Positions 47,555-60,181 of a stretch of DNA of 64,000 nt are shown here, in pieces. The translations under genes were made by a program, and so were the position numbers. The number at the start of each line of letters is the position of its first letter. Position 1 is the first letter of the stretch. The notes beneath the pieces were generated by a model. The model did no database searches, was not told the DNA's origin, and was given only the letters and a program-made list of their open reading frames with translations. Source of the stretch: Calendula officinalis (lineage: Eukaryota; Streptophyta; Magnoliopsida; Asterales; Asteraceae); the NCBI GenBank assembly GCA_963853835.1, contig OY970828.1, positions 1,319,501-1,383,500 of the forward strand, read 5' to 3'.

Positions 47555-49190
47555 ATTTCTTTCAGATCTTTAACACAAATTCATCAAAACCCAGAAGAAA
47601 AAATGGATCTTTTTGTGTTCTTGAAGACCAAGAAATTACTTTTAACAAAACCCCAGAAAGGAAAATTAGATCTTTTTGTGTTCTTGAAGTTGAAGAAATT
47701 GTTTTTTACAAAAACCCAGAAAAAAGAAAGGGTAAAAAACAAATTTTGCAGACAAAACAAAAGGGTTTTGTTGAATCTTGAATGTGGGAGGAAGTTGTGC
47801 TTGTGTTTTTGTGGGGTCTGTAAATTGGAATCAAAGCTATCATCAATTTGTAATCAGAGCCGTTGCTTTAATTTGCAGAAAGGAAATATGAATCTATGAT
47901 GTAGATGATTGTAGTCTATATTTTGTAATGTGACTAGTATCATTGATAAATAAGTTTGTTTTTTTTATTTTTTTATTATATAATTAGATCATATTTTAAG
48001 AAATCCGAGAAAGGAAGATAAGTTTATTTGTCAAAGATGTAAGCATATATTTTAATTTTATATTTGTTTATTTTTTCCGAAAAATTGTTATATTTGTGTA
48101 GTCATCATATAGAAGTTGGAGCCGAAAGTTGAATTTCTTATTTTATAACTATTTTTTTTTTTTGGGTTTTATTATTATAAAGAAATCGATAAGTTGTCAT
48201 AATATAGTAAATATGATATGACAGAAATATGTTAATTTAAGGGTGTTTTGATAATTAGGTAATTTTAGGAAGAAAAAATAATTTTGTTTTTGTTTAAAGA
48301 ACTTATTTCAATAGCCTCCATTCTCCAAACAGGTATAACATCTCTCGATCTATCTCTGATTTTGGATCTCCGTCAAACACACACATGTGTGTGTGTTATT
48401 GTTGCATGTTTTCATGATCGGTGACCACCAATCGATCTCATATCCTCTGTTTTCGTCTCGAAATCCAGATACACAAGTGTTTGTTTGGCGTGCGCATCTT
48501 GCGTGCGTGTTTTGGTTGTTTTGGGTCCTAACCCGATATCGATCGTTTACCGTTCTATCTTGTCGCTCGAAACCCCTTTACAGTTTGTCTCCGTCGAAGA
48601 AAAACCCACACGCATAAGTGTGTGTCTGGTGTGCGTGATGTGTGCGAGTGCAGGTGTGTTGTTGTGCGGGCGTCGTATGATTCGTTTTTATTTTCGAAAC
48701 CCAGCTCGTGTTTTACTTTCTGTTCATCGCCGGTGTTTGCCCGACATCCGACGATTGAGTCGTTATGCCCGTTCGGAGGCCAAGGCCTCAAGGCCGACCC
48801 AATTTCTTTAATGACCCAAAATAAAAATAAATTTTTTTAACACAATTGTGATTCCTTCTAATTTATCGCAGCCCAAATCGAGCATGTCTAGTGTTTTTGT
48901 CCAACCATATTTGTTTTGGAGCCAAATCAGTATGATGTACTTCTTTATGAAAATCAGAATTTAAATGTTATAAGTTTCGATGAATCATTAAACTTTCAGT
49001 AACTAAAATTTATAATGTAACAATTATTTATAACTATTTAAACATGTTTTATACAAATATCCATGACTTTCGATCAAGCAGATTGATTTATTCAAACTCA
49101 TAAAACACAAACTAAAGTACTTAAAATACAATAATCATTCGAACGATGTCACCAACTATCGCTCATTAGTTTTACTTCTATGCATTTAGG
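47555..49190. other. KIN-14 5'UTR and upstream intergenic DNA
   Basis: 47555 to about 47900 is probably KIN-14 leader and contains a short imperfect direct repeat (GATCTTTTTGTGTTCTTGAAG, twice). 48300-48800 is a GC-richer, GTGTGTG-containing stretch in which I recognise no protein. The rest is AT-rich. Confidence 0.45.
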
Positions 49191-50353
49191 TCACTAGAAG
49201 TCACTTGGTTGGATCTTGCATTTGAGTATTTGAGTTATCGGAAGCCTTGCAACAGGTGAGTCCACAACCCCACTCTTTACCGTATTTTATCTACTGTTTT
49301 TTACAAATTTTTGGGGTGAAAAACATATCAACTACTTTTACAAATATTTGCAACATATCAAATGTTTTATAAATATTCGCTTTATTCATAACTGTTTATT
49401 TTACTGTGATGATACATTATGCAAACCATGACAAACAGTCTTTATGCTCGGACTAAGTAGGTGTAGTGCATAGGTAGATGCTTACATGCCATAATCTTAG
49501 CTAGTTGCGACTAGGCCCTGGATATGCAGATGGTACCACTGGCTGACACTCTTCCTCCCACATTTTTGTTTGTTACTTAACGGTTCTACCCAACCGTCAG
49601 GGGAGTGCATATCTTAGAGAACAGAAACATCACACTTAGAGTTGCAGTTTGATTATGGGCTTAGGGTCGACATATTAACTCAATGGCGAGCTAACTGTTG
49701 GGGACACCAGTCATGCATTTTTCTATCTTTACTACCCTTTACAATCTTATTATTTTGTTTACTTACATGTCTTTACATATCAAATTTTATGACAACATTT
49801 TCTTTATATCAAATTATTTTCGAACATCTTATCATCACACATATAATTGCCTTGTTGGCACATATACATTTTGGGTAACTCAAATCTATATTTTATTATA
49901 CAATTTATGCCGATTGGCACACAAAAACTTTGTATTTTCAAATCATTTTCAAATAACATTTTACTATACGATTTTGCCATGTTTGGCTTACAAAACCTTT
50001 TATTTCAAAACCAAGATTAAACCTGTGGATTCACTCAACAATTTTGTTGATCGTTTTATATATGTTTTTCAGGTAATTAGGAGAAGCATTGAGTCGTTAG
50101 ACTTTGGATCATGAGCATGCATATTGTCGAGATGCCACGAACGTCTTTTCATTTCCAAACATTAATATTTATTTTTATCTTAACATTTTTGAGTTAGATA
50201 TAAATTTTGGATAATACTTATTTCAAGTATTAATTACATTTTTAAAACTATTAATTGTTTGCAATAATCATAGTTGTGTTACTCATAAATGTTACATCCC
50301 GTTCTTCCGCAAACCATTTATTACTATTAAACCATTTTTGGCGGGGTGTGACA
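49191..50353 (+). repeat. LTR 3' portion of a decayed Ty3-type element
   Basis: Ends GGCGGGGTGTGACA at 50353 and is followed at once by a primer-site match, so it is the end of a 5' LTR. I cannot locate its left boundary; the stretch shown is a minimum. Confidence 0.6.
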
Positions 50354-50356
50354 GAA

Positions 50357-50368
50357 TGGTATCAGAGA
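50357..50368 (+). other. Primer-binding site (iMet-tRNA) of the decayed element
   Basis: TGGTATCAGAGA just after the LTR end, the same primer type as in the young element at 13066. Confidence 0.75.
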
Positions 50369-53300
50369 CAGGTTATAGTGAATTAGTAAAACTAATCTAT
50401 AACTTAAAAAAAAAAAAAAAAAAATTGGACAAAATTATTTTGAGTCAAAACGTGTTCGTGGCATCCAAAGTCTCATGTATATAGAGTTTCATTTTATATA
50501 AGTATCTCATTTCATATAAAGTTGCATTTTACATAGAGTCTCATTTTAATGTAGGTTTGCATTACATATAGAGCCAATTTCATATAGAGATGTCTTGCAT
50601 ATAAAGTCTCATCACATATAGAGTACATTTCATATCATTCAAAAGACATATGCCTTAATAGTACGCCCCTTGCTTTTACACTTAATGTATACTTGACTTA
50701 GGTAGAATATCTGATATCAATAGATGCTTATACGTAAAACCACACAATATCAAATCAACTACATTATTCATTATACTCTTATATCATGTACCATATACAC
50801 TCATATTCGATTCGATACCCTACTTACACTTCACTAATCAGTTACACGTAGACACATAATTTAGGATTATTATAGAACGTCAATGCGCGGTGACTACTTT
50901 GCTACTCTACTCTACTAGACAAGGAACATGGTGACACATCATCGGTGGAAATTGGATAAGAAAACACCTATACACGTGCATTTATATCACACGCTATATA
51001 TTCCTTTCACACACAATATATCACTCTCACACACTATGCATCACGCGAGCATCGCCACCTCAACCTAGATTTCCCACTCCACTAATCTTGAAATACTCAG
51101 GATTCTTCTCTAAAACGATGACTGGACATTATCTCTATGATATCTTTAGAATGAACATTAAGCAAAATCTAAAATTCCAAATTTCTGAAGAACCAAAAGT
51201 ATGACCCTGGATTTTCGCATACGATAGGAGTATGGAGAAAACACTAGTATTCATGAATGAAGCGATGAAGTGACAATGATGATGAAATATTGTATGATGA
51301 TATTATAAAAGCGCCTGGCCACCGAGTTTATAATATCATGATACAATGTGGTGTTATCAAAAGTCATGGATTATTGAAGGGAATCAAATAATTGAGTACA
51401 ACTATCCTCATTAGCGCTAGGTTTAGAGAACGAAATGGAAATGAGTCAACTATGGACTAAATCCCTCTTGACTAATAACAATGACGTCTATTACAGTAGA
51501 TCACTTGAGAAGATGTGGGAAGAACAAATAACGTAGAACATGCCAAGAATATTTCGTGTCGAATATGAACGACAATAACCAACCAACCTCTGGACAATCG
51601 TTAGGATCAACGAATGAGAAGCGTGAAGACTTCAACACCATCACTAGTATCTTATAGCAACTTAATCATTCTACCTCAGTACTATCAAACTAAGACCGCC
51701 GAATTAAGTCCTTGCCTCCTAAATTTTGAGTATAGTAAAATTAAACTAGTCTCGAAAAGTTATCCTACAAATAACCTAACCCATTAGAATCATTCTGCCA
51801 TTCATAGACTGAAACGATGAAACTTGAGGTACAAATGAAACGCACCGTTTTCTGAAGATCTCAACAAGATTTGAGATTTGGAAGATCTGTACAAATTTAA
51901 CTACTTCTTAAAGAAACAAAGGGGAAGAAGAGATCGAATATCAAGACTTGGAGATGTACAAAAAGCTCAAGATTCCTAGAAAGCATATATTAATCATCCT
52001 TAGCTCACGTGTTAGAAAACCAAATGGTCAAACGTCAAATCGAGGACATATCTATCATACGAAACTATTAGAAACCACTACTAAGAATTTACTGAGATTT
52101 CTATCACCTTCGCAAAAATTATATTTTTAAATAATATAATTCCAAGAGCCTCACTGATCGCGCGGCAGCCTTGCTTTCTAAATCCACCCAAGACATGAGG
52201 GTTGTTTCTACAATTACTGGAACTTCTATAGTTAGGATCCATCTGATTGAGCGTTTCTCAATAATCTATTCGACCAACTACAAGGGTCAAGCCTCTATAC
52301 TAAAGTCAGTCGACGTTCTTAAGTTCATGAAGAAGAAACGTACCTAAGATAAAAAATAAAATAAAAAAACTCGTTATTGTCAATTCCTCGTTATGCCCTT
52401 TTTCGTTTAACTCTTGTGTAAGCAACGCCTCAATAAGTTTACCATCGTATCGATAGACAATATCCTATTTAATTCCCCAACCCAAGTTAAACTCGAACAA
52501 CCCCCTAAACAAAATTTGAAACTATTTGAAAAGGAGAAACTTTACGTCAAATATCTAGGTCATGTGATAGATGAGAATAGACTACATGTAGATCCCACAA
52601 AGATTGAGGCGATTAAAACTTGAGAAGTCCTGAAGTCAACGACAGAAGTACGTCAATTTCTTGTTCTTGCCGGCTACTGACCGACGGTTTATTCGAGATC
52701 GTACCAAAGTGGGCCAAACTGAAACCTCTTCGACCCAAAAAGGATGAGAAATTAGACTAGAACGAGAATCAAGAAAACATATTAAAAACCCTAAAGGAAT
52801 ATAACACCTCATCGTATACTGCAACGCGTCACATTAAGGGATAGGTTGTGTATTGATGCAAAATGGAAGAGTAACCTCATACGTCTCTCAACAACTGAAA
52901 TTCCATGAGGAGAGCTACCCCACTCTTGATCTCGAACTAAACGCAATAATATTCACGTTTAAATCCGGAAAACGTTATAGAATTGACTGTACTATCTTTA
53001 CCGACCACTAAAGCCTTTAACATAATTTCGTTTAGAAGAACTTAAACACAAGACAACGATATCAAGTTGAAATTTCTAAATGTTAACGACTACGAAATCA
53101 AGAAGCATTCCTAGAAGGCCAAACGTAGTGGCCGACACCCTTAGTCGAAAAGAACGAATCAACCACGTCAAGTGCGAGCATTAAAAATTCCTATTCGAAC
53201 AAATCTCATTGCACAAATCTATCTTCCTAAATTTCTCAGTTTCCAAATCCATATTCTAAAAGAAGAGACCATTAAAGGAGAATTTCTTTGTGGTATGGAG

Positions 53301-53465
53301 AAACAACTAGAAACCAAGCCTGATGGAACATTGTATACATCGTGAATAGGATATAAGTTCCAAGCTCTGGAAGCTTTCGCGAGCTCATTTTGGATGAAGA
53401 TAAAAAAAAATATAAATACTCAATTAATCTTAGTGCTGATAAAACATATGAAGAAGATGTACATG
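50369..53465 (+). pseudogene. Heavily decayed Ty3 gag-pol, truncated in integrase
   Basis: Recognisable pieces: the reverse transcriptase region at 52414-52620, where the family FIDD reads SIDN, followed by KYLGHVID and HVDPTKIEAIK; RNase H at 52840-52960 (GCVLMQNG-like, then YPTLDLELNAIIF); and the integrase zinc-site entry at 53390-53460 (KYKYSINLSADKTYEED for the family HPGADKMYQD). Many stops and shifts. It ends abruptly where the palindrome at 53460 begins. Confidence 0.75.
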
Positions 53466-54799
53466 GGCTAAAGTGTATGAAATGGGCCTTTGTAGTTTAT
53501 AATTTCATACGTACATCTTTAAAATTGGATTGGCCCAATAATAAGGCCGAATTTGGTCGGGTCATATTTAATACCCACACTTACAAAAATATAAAAATAA
53601 ATAATAAATTACATAAAATGTCCCTCGGCTTTACATGAAGTTAAAGAAATCCCTCTATTATTAACTTTTGCACCGAATTATTAATTTGCATAGACGAATG
53701 GAAGTCTTGAAAGTAGATTCTGGATGTGTGTCAATGAAGAACTTGCCTTGGGTGAACCACAACTTTGATTTCGATTTGATAACGTTTATGGAAATATATG
53801 CGCACTGTTTGAATTTAAAGAAGTTGATTTCTAAACGCAGTTTGTTTTTTGTGCTTTTCAATTGTAATTTTTGATCTTCGTATGGAGTTTATGGAGTCCC
53901 TTGCGCTAGTGAATTAATAATAATGTAAGATTTTGTGCCGATTAATTTATATATTTCATACTCTGATTCCATTTATTTTACTTCGTATTTGATGAGTTTA
54001 ACAGATGAATTATTTATTTATTTATAATTATTTAAATTATATTTTATTTAATAATCGCATTTAAATCAGCTTATGAAATATCATTCAAATATCTATGATG
54101 TAGTGTCTCATAACTATGAAATCCCTGCATTATTTGTTATAATAGTTATGAGACACTACATCATAGATATTTGAATGATATTTCATAAGCTGATTTAAAT
54201 GCGATTATTAAATAAAATATAATTTAAATAATTATAAATAAATAAATAATTCATCTGTTAAACTCATCAAATACGAAGTAAAATAAATGGAATCAGAGTA
54301 TGAAATATATAAATTAATCGGCACAAAATATTACATTATTATTAATTCACTAGCGCAAGGGACTCCATAAACTCCATACGAAGATCAAAAATTACAATTG
54401 AAAAGCACAAAAAACAAACTGCGTTTAGAAATCAACTTCTTTAAATTCAAACAGTGCGCATATATTTCCATAAACGTTATCAAATCGAAATCAAAGTTGT
54501 GGTTCACCCAAGGCAAGTTCTTCATTGACACACATCCAGAATCTACTTTCAAGACTTCCATTCGTCTATGCAAATTAATAATTCGGTGCAAAAGTTAATA
54601 ATAGAGGGATTTCTTTAACTTCATGTAAAGCCGAGGGACATTTTATGTAATTTATTATTTATTTTTATATTTTTGTAAGTGTGGGTATTAAATACGACCA
54701 GACCAAATTCGGCCTTATTATTGGGCCAATCCAATTTTAAAGATGTACGTATGAAATTATAAACTACAAAGGCCCATTTCATACACTTTAGCCCATGTA
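53460..54799. repeat. Palindrome 1: near-perfect inverted repeat, 658-bp arms
   Basis: Arm 53460-54117 is the reverse complement of 54142-54799, with a 24-bp loop. Both arms have the same length and only a handful of differences. Each arm holds the same 68-codon and 66-codon open frames, of unknown meaning. Its outer ends share a short block (TACATGGGCTAAAGTG and on) with palindrome 2. Confidence 0.93.
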
Positions 54800-55070
54800 T
54801 ATAAATTTAAGATTAGGTATTTTCTTAACGCCCCCTTCATTAAGATTAGGTATTTTCTTAACGCCCCCTTCAAAATCTCTGCAGCGTTCCTTATTCCCTT
54901 CCTATACGAACGCTTTTTGCTAGAACTCAGGTATGTTTCGATTAAATCTTTACTCATATAGACCGAGTCCGACCCTTTCTCCATTTGGACCGAAATTGAT
55001 TGAGTCTGAACCTTGGATCACCAAATCAAACAGCCCCTAATATTTCTTTTTCAGCTTGGTTCTATCAGAA

Positions 55071-55246
55071 ATGGAAGATAAGTCCAATAAGAGCATATGG
55101 ATGACGAACAAGTATCAACAAGCACTGCGAGCAACTGCGCATATGAGTATTCCAGATCTGGTCAGACAAATGAAAGAGAATGACGAACTTGTAAGTTATA
55201 TATATATATAGAGCAAATATCTTGTTTATTTATGGTTTTATGTTGG

Positions 55247-55307
<61 letters not shown>

Positions 55308-55917
55308 TCTAACTTAGCTGAAGAACCTGCATATGAGAAAGCGTTTGAACTCAACTGCATATAAACAAGAGTTTTCAGACCTGCAAGCTGCTGTAAGTGC
55401 AAAAAATTATTTATATTTCTAATATGATATAAATCTAAATTTCTTTCTTTCTTTGTATGCAGAGCAAGGCTTATTTCTATAATCTCACAAAATTTCACCA
55501 TGGAGATATCTTTGCTTTCCAGTAATTTTTTTAGACAAATGAGTCTAGTAATAAACTAATAATATATCTCTCATATTTGTTTATTTTTTTCAGAAACCCG
55601 CGTTTGGATGTAGCGACAATTTCAATTTCTCTTGAGTTGCTCCCTGCACGTTCTGCATTTAAATTTTTTAAAGAAAGATACAAATGCACAAAACAACTAT
55701 ATTGTAAGTTTAGTACAAAGTTTTTGTAAAAAATTTTACCTTACTTTTTTTAATTATTTTAATTTTCCCAGCGAATGGTGTACTAGTGGTCAAAACTGGC
55801 TGGAAATTGAAGAATGAGGCTGAACCAGAGTTACATACACGGATTCTTGGCTTTCTTCGTGCACAAGTGCCACCCGTTGAATATGATATTTTAAATTATC
55901 CAAGCGGAATGATTGGG
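55071..55917 (+). pseudogene. Captured 5' fragment of an unrecognised gene (left arm of palindrome 2)
   Basis: Five exons (55071-55190, 55318-55392, 55463-55521, 55594-55703, 55772-55917) join by GT-AG splicing into 170 codons with no stop, then the homology breaks. It begins MEDKSNKSIWMTNKYQQALR; later parts include MSIPDLVRQMKENDEL and VLVVKTGWKLKNEAEPEL. I do not recognise the family. Five introns removed without a frame break point to a real host gene as source. The 3' part is missing, so it is a fragment. It could still give a short spliced product. Confidence 0.65.
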
Positions 55918-56726
55918 GTTAGTATTAAGATGTCAAGGTGTGGTTAGTATATCAAAGCGTGGTTAGTATACCAAGAACCGTGGTTTTCATATTTTTCTAA
56001 GTTTTATCAGTTTTATTTTGTTTTGGTACGAACGTGGTTTTCACATTTTTCTAAGTTTTATCAGTTTTATTTTGTTTTGGTACGAACTGCATGAATATTA
56101 GATACGAAAACCGATTCCGAATGAAAATTAGAAGATCATAATCAGATATATATTACTTATTATGCTTTTTAAAAAAAACATATGAATTAGCAATTCAAAA
56201 ATCAAAATGTGAGACTTAACAATCATCCTTCCAAGGCATTGCCACGTGTCTTGATGACGTGTCACCTCAAAAATCAAAACATAAAACTTAAAACTAATCC
56301 TCCAAAAATCACGTTACTTGTGTTGTACGAGTAACTTTTTGGAGGATTAGTTTTTAAGTTTTATGTTTTGATTTTTGAGGTGACACGTCATCAAGACACG
56401 TGGCAATGCCTTGGAAGGATGATTGTTAAGTCTCACATTTTGATTTTTGAATTGCTAATTCATATGTTTTTTTAAAAAGCAAAATAAGTAATATATATCT
56501 GATTATGATCTTCTAATTTTCATTCGGAATCGGTTTTCGTATCTAATATTCATGCAGTTCGTACCAAAACAAAATAAAACTGATAAAACTTAGAAAAATG
56601 TGAAAACCACGTTCGTACCAAAACAAAATAAAACTGATAAAACTTAGAAAAATATGAAAACCACTTTTCTTGGTATACTAACCACGCTTTGATATACTAA
56701 CCACGCCTTGACATCTTAATACTAAC

Positions 56727-57338
56727 CCCAATCATTCCGCTTGGATAGTTTAAAATATCATATTCAACGGGTGGCACTTGGGCACGAAGAAAGCCAAGAA
56801 TCCGTGTATGTAACTCTGGTTCAGCCTCATTCTTCAATTTCCAGCCAGTTTTGACCACTAGTACACCATTCGCTGGGAAAATTAAAATAATTAAAAAAAG
56901 TAAGGTAAAAATTTTTACAAAAACTTTGTACTAAACTTACAATATAGTTGTTTTGTGCATTTGTATCTTTCTTTAAAAAATTTAAATGCAGAACGTGCAG
57001 GGAGCAACTCAAGAGAAATTGAAATTGTCGCTACATCCAAACGCGGGTTTCTGAAAAAAATAAACAAATATGAGAGATATATTATTAGTTTATTACTAGA
57101 CTCATTTGTCTAAAAAAAATTACTGGAAAGCAAAGATATCTCCATGGTGAAATTTTGTGAGATTATAGAAATAAGCCTTGCTCTGCATACAAAGAAAGAA
57201 AGAAATTTAGATTTATATCATATTAGAAATATAAATAATTTTTTGCACTTACAGCAGCTTGCAGGTCTGAAAACTCTTGTTTATATGCAGTTGAGTTCAA
57301 ACGCTTTCTCATATGCAGGTTCTTCAGCTAAGTTAGAA

Positions 57339-57376
<38 letters not shown>

Positions 57377-57550
57377 CCAACATAAAACCATAAATGAACA
57401 AGATATTTGCTCTATATATATATAACTTACAAGTTCGTCATTCTCTTTCATTTGTCTGACCAGATCTGGAATACTCATATGCGCAGTTGCTCGCAGTGCT
57501 TGTTGATACTTGTTCGTCATCCATATGCTCTTATTGGACTTATCTTCCAT
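56727..57550 (-). pseudogene. Captured 5' fragment of the same unrecognised gene (right arm)
   Basis: Mirror copy of 55071-55917 on the minus strand, starting at the ATG ending at 57550. Apart from a shorter TA run in the first intron and isolated substitutions (for example Lys to Asn in a shadow frame near 56905), I see no change. The two copies face each other tail to tail. Confidence 0.65.
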
Positions 57551-57854
57551 TTCTGATAGAACCAAGCTGAAAAAGAAATATTAGGGGCTGTTTGATTTGG
57601 CGATCCAAGGTTCAGACTCAATCAATTTCGGTCCAAATGGAGAAAGGGTCGGACTCGGTCTATATGAGTAAAGATTTAATCGAAACATACCTGAGTTCTA
57701 GCAAAAAGCGTTCGTATAGGAAGGGAATAAGGAACGCTGCAGAGATTTTGAAGGGGGCGTTAAGAAAATACTTAATCTTAATGAAGGGGGCGTTAAGAAA
57801 ATACCTAATCTTAAATTTATATACATGGGCTAAAGTGTATGAAATGGGCTAAAG

Positions 57855-59644
57855 TGATTTCACACGCATTCACTCTTGCAGCAAACCGAAGTGAACAAAG
57901 TGATTCGTTAACCGATGTTGGTGCAGGTGACACGTTTACAACCATTAATGTCTTTGAATCGCCACCTAAGCAAGGCTGCGTTTGACCATGGAAAATGGTC
58001 AACACAAGTTTATTTTTGGAAATATAAAAGTTGACTAAATATTAATTGCTTTTGTATATACGTATTAGACTAGACTATAACAATTATATTTTGATATAAA
58101 ATTTTTCAAATGGTAAAATATAATGTGAGTTTTGAAAGTTTTGTTACATAAAAAAGCTAATTATCTATACTCCAATATATATCTCCATATAGTTTGACAT
58201 ATAGAGTAAATTACAAAAATGGTCCTTCAAAGTCTAGTCTAAATTTCGCAAATGGTCCTTTATTTAAAAGAAATTACATTGGTAGTCTTTTTATGGAAAC
58301 ATTTTGTGTCTATAGTCCTTTAATCTAACGTTATGAAAAAGGCTATTGGTGCAATTCTAAAGGACTAATGGTCTAATGGTGTAATTTTAAAGGATTACTA
58401 GTGTAATTTTTAATTAGAAAATATTTAACGAACGTTAGGCTAAGGGACTAATGTTATGAAAAAAGGCTATCGGTGCAATTCTAAAGGACTAATGGTCTAA
58501 TGGTGTAATTTTAAAGGATTACTAGTGTAATTTTTAACTAGAAAATATTTAACGAACGTTAGGCTAAAGGACTAATGTTATGAAAAAGGCTATCAGTGCA
58601 ATTCTAAAGGACTAATGTTCTAATGGTGTAATTTTAAAGGATTACTAGTGTAATTTTTAACTAGAAAATATTTACCGAAGGTTAGGCTAAAGGACTGTAT
58701 GCGCAAAAGTATCGAAAAAAGGATTACCAGCGTAATTTTATAAATTAAAGGACCATCTTTATAATTTACTCTATAAAATATTCATGGTTTTATATCTAAA
58801 TTGTATACTTAATATGTATACCTGAAGAAGATATGTGAGCTTTGAGTTCCTAAAAGGCACATGCTCTTCCTTCTTTGCTAGAGCAAATATAACATCACTT
58901 AATGATGATAAACTCATGTTAATCGCCTGATTTTAAACATATTAATTAAGAGTTAGTAAAATTTAATTAAATCTTTTTGAAACACCAATTATCAGGGATT
59001 TGTTTATAAATAATTAGAATAAATATATATAAATAAAAATATTTCCTCATAAACATGGTATTTTAGGTCAATTTACTTATTATTAATTTCTTATATAATT
59101 AAAGTTTGCCAAAACATCTGATTATATGTTTAATACCCAAAGTATTCAACTTTTTTCATTAAGACCCCCCGAAGTATGCATCTTGTTTCGTTTTACATCA
59201 TGATCGACCAAAAATGTGCCAAATGACGAAAATACCCCTACAATATATACCTGAGTTTCTTTTAGGCGATCACCAGAAGACCCACTCTTGGAAAGACGTT
59301 CACTACCCGCAAGATCAATAAGGTTCAAAACCCCTTGCACTTGTTGCTCCATTGCCTAAAAAAAATAAACAATAAATTATATTAATATTAATATTATTAT
59401 CAATAAATAAGGAAATTTTGACCCGTTTATTTATAAACGGGCCAATCAGGTAAATTTTAAAAATAAAAAGTTAAAGAAGGTCCCAAAGTGTATTTTACTA
59501 TTTTTAATGAATAAAACCAACTATAATTGTTTCTAAAAAAATAAACTATACTTACCTCATTAACACCTGATATCCTTAAAGTGAAGACAAAGTGACTTCT
59601 TGATGATTGCTCATTCATTTGAGTCTTACCCACAGACCTAAATT

Positions 59645-59681
<37 letters not shown>

Positions 59682-60181
59682 GTTTTAACATCTATTTTTT
59701 TTATAAATTTTTAATGCTATTTATTTTTTTCTCCTAATATATAACATACAAAAAAAAAAATCTAACCATTTGGGTCATTAAGAGATGATTTCTGTTTATG
59801 TCATCCTGCAACCTGATGACCTAATAAAGCGATGACGTGGCAGTAACCAAATGACATGTCAGCAAGTTACGCCACGTCATCACTTTATCAGATCAGGTTG
59901 CATGACCCAAAACCATCTTTTATTGACTTTTAACAAGGACAAATGTAAAAAATACGTTATTATATTAAAAAAATAAATAATTTTTTTTTAACATTTTAAG
60001 TACCTGCTTTGTGCAGCACGGTTTAACAAAAATGCAACTTCTTTACTGCTACGAACATCCATAATAGTTAAATCTGAAACATGTGTGTTTCCATTTGCAT
60101 CATGTTTGATTGCATATTGTTGTTTGTTTCCACTACTTTCTGTTGAACAAGATTTGTTTGTTGTTAACAAATCGCCTATTG
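57855..60181 (-). pseudogene. Duplicate of the 3' part of the KIN-14 gene
   Basis: Collinear with 41195-43525 in the same orientation (offset about 16,660, falling by 4 through small indels) and nearly identical. It includes most of the last exon, exons 15, 14 and 13 and most of exon 12. At the left, coding breaks off just after the codons for NACEI and runs into the palindrome, so the IPRRQTS tail and stop are lost. At the right, exon 12 stops at TTGATAAT where the gene has TTGTCTCG. It lacks the P-loop exon and cannot make a motor. It retains Ser before VGKT (family consensus) where the intact gene has Tyr. Confidence 0.92.
58204..58771. mobile_element. GAGTAAATTAC-family element (copy inside duplicated KIN-14 segment)
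   Basis: Counterpart of 41546-42113 with the same three tandem units. It was duplicated with the host segment and did not insert independently. Confidence 0.7.

Larger units (their letters stand above)
54772..57849. repeat. Palindrome 2: inverted repeat with ~1.5 kb arms
   Basis: Arm 54772-56308 is the reverse complement of 56336-57849, with a ~27-bp spacer. The arms are almost identical apart from length changes in TA microsatellites (55197-55300 against 57339-57372). Each arm contains a gene fragment (see 55071) and a copy of sequence related to the DNA at 40349-40895, here with a 66-bp internal tandem duplication. Confidence 0.93.

Noticed and set aside
47480..47899. 139-codon plus-strand frame opposite KIN-14 exon 1 and leader
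   Set aside because: Antisense to a well-supported start exon; content is a short leader repeat rich in Lys and Phe.
48387..48840. Overlapping frames around a GTGTGTG-rich, GC-richer stretch
   Set aside because: Several frames are open on both strands with no shared motif or splice support; no gene claimed.
53661..54598. Identical 66- and 68-codon frames in both arms of palindrome 1, as a real gene pair
   Set aside because: Both strands are open over the same stretch and no family is recognised; the identity is due to the palindrome. Kept only as part of the repeat.
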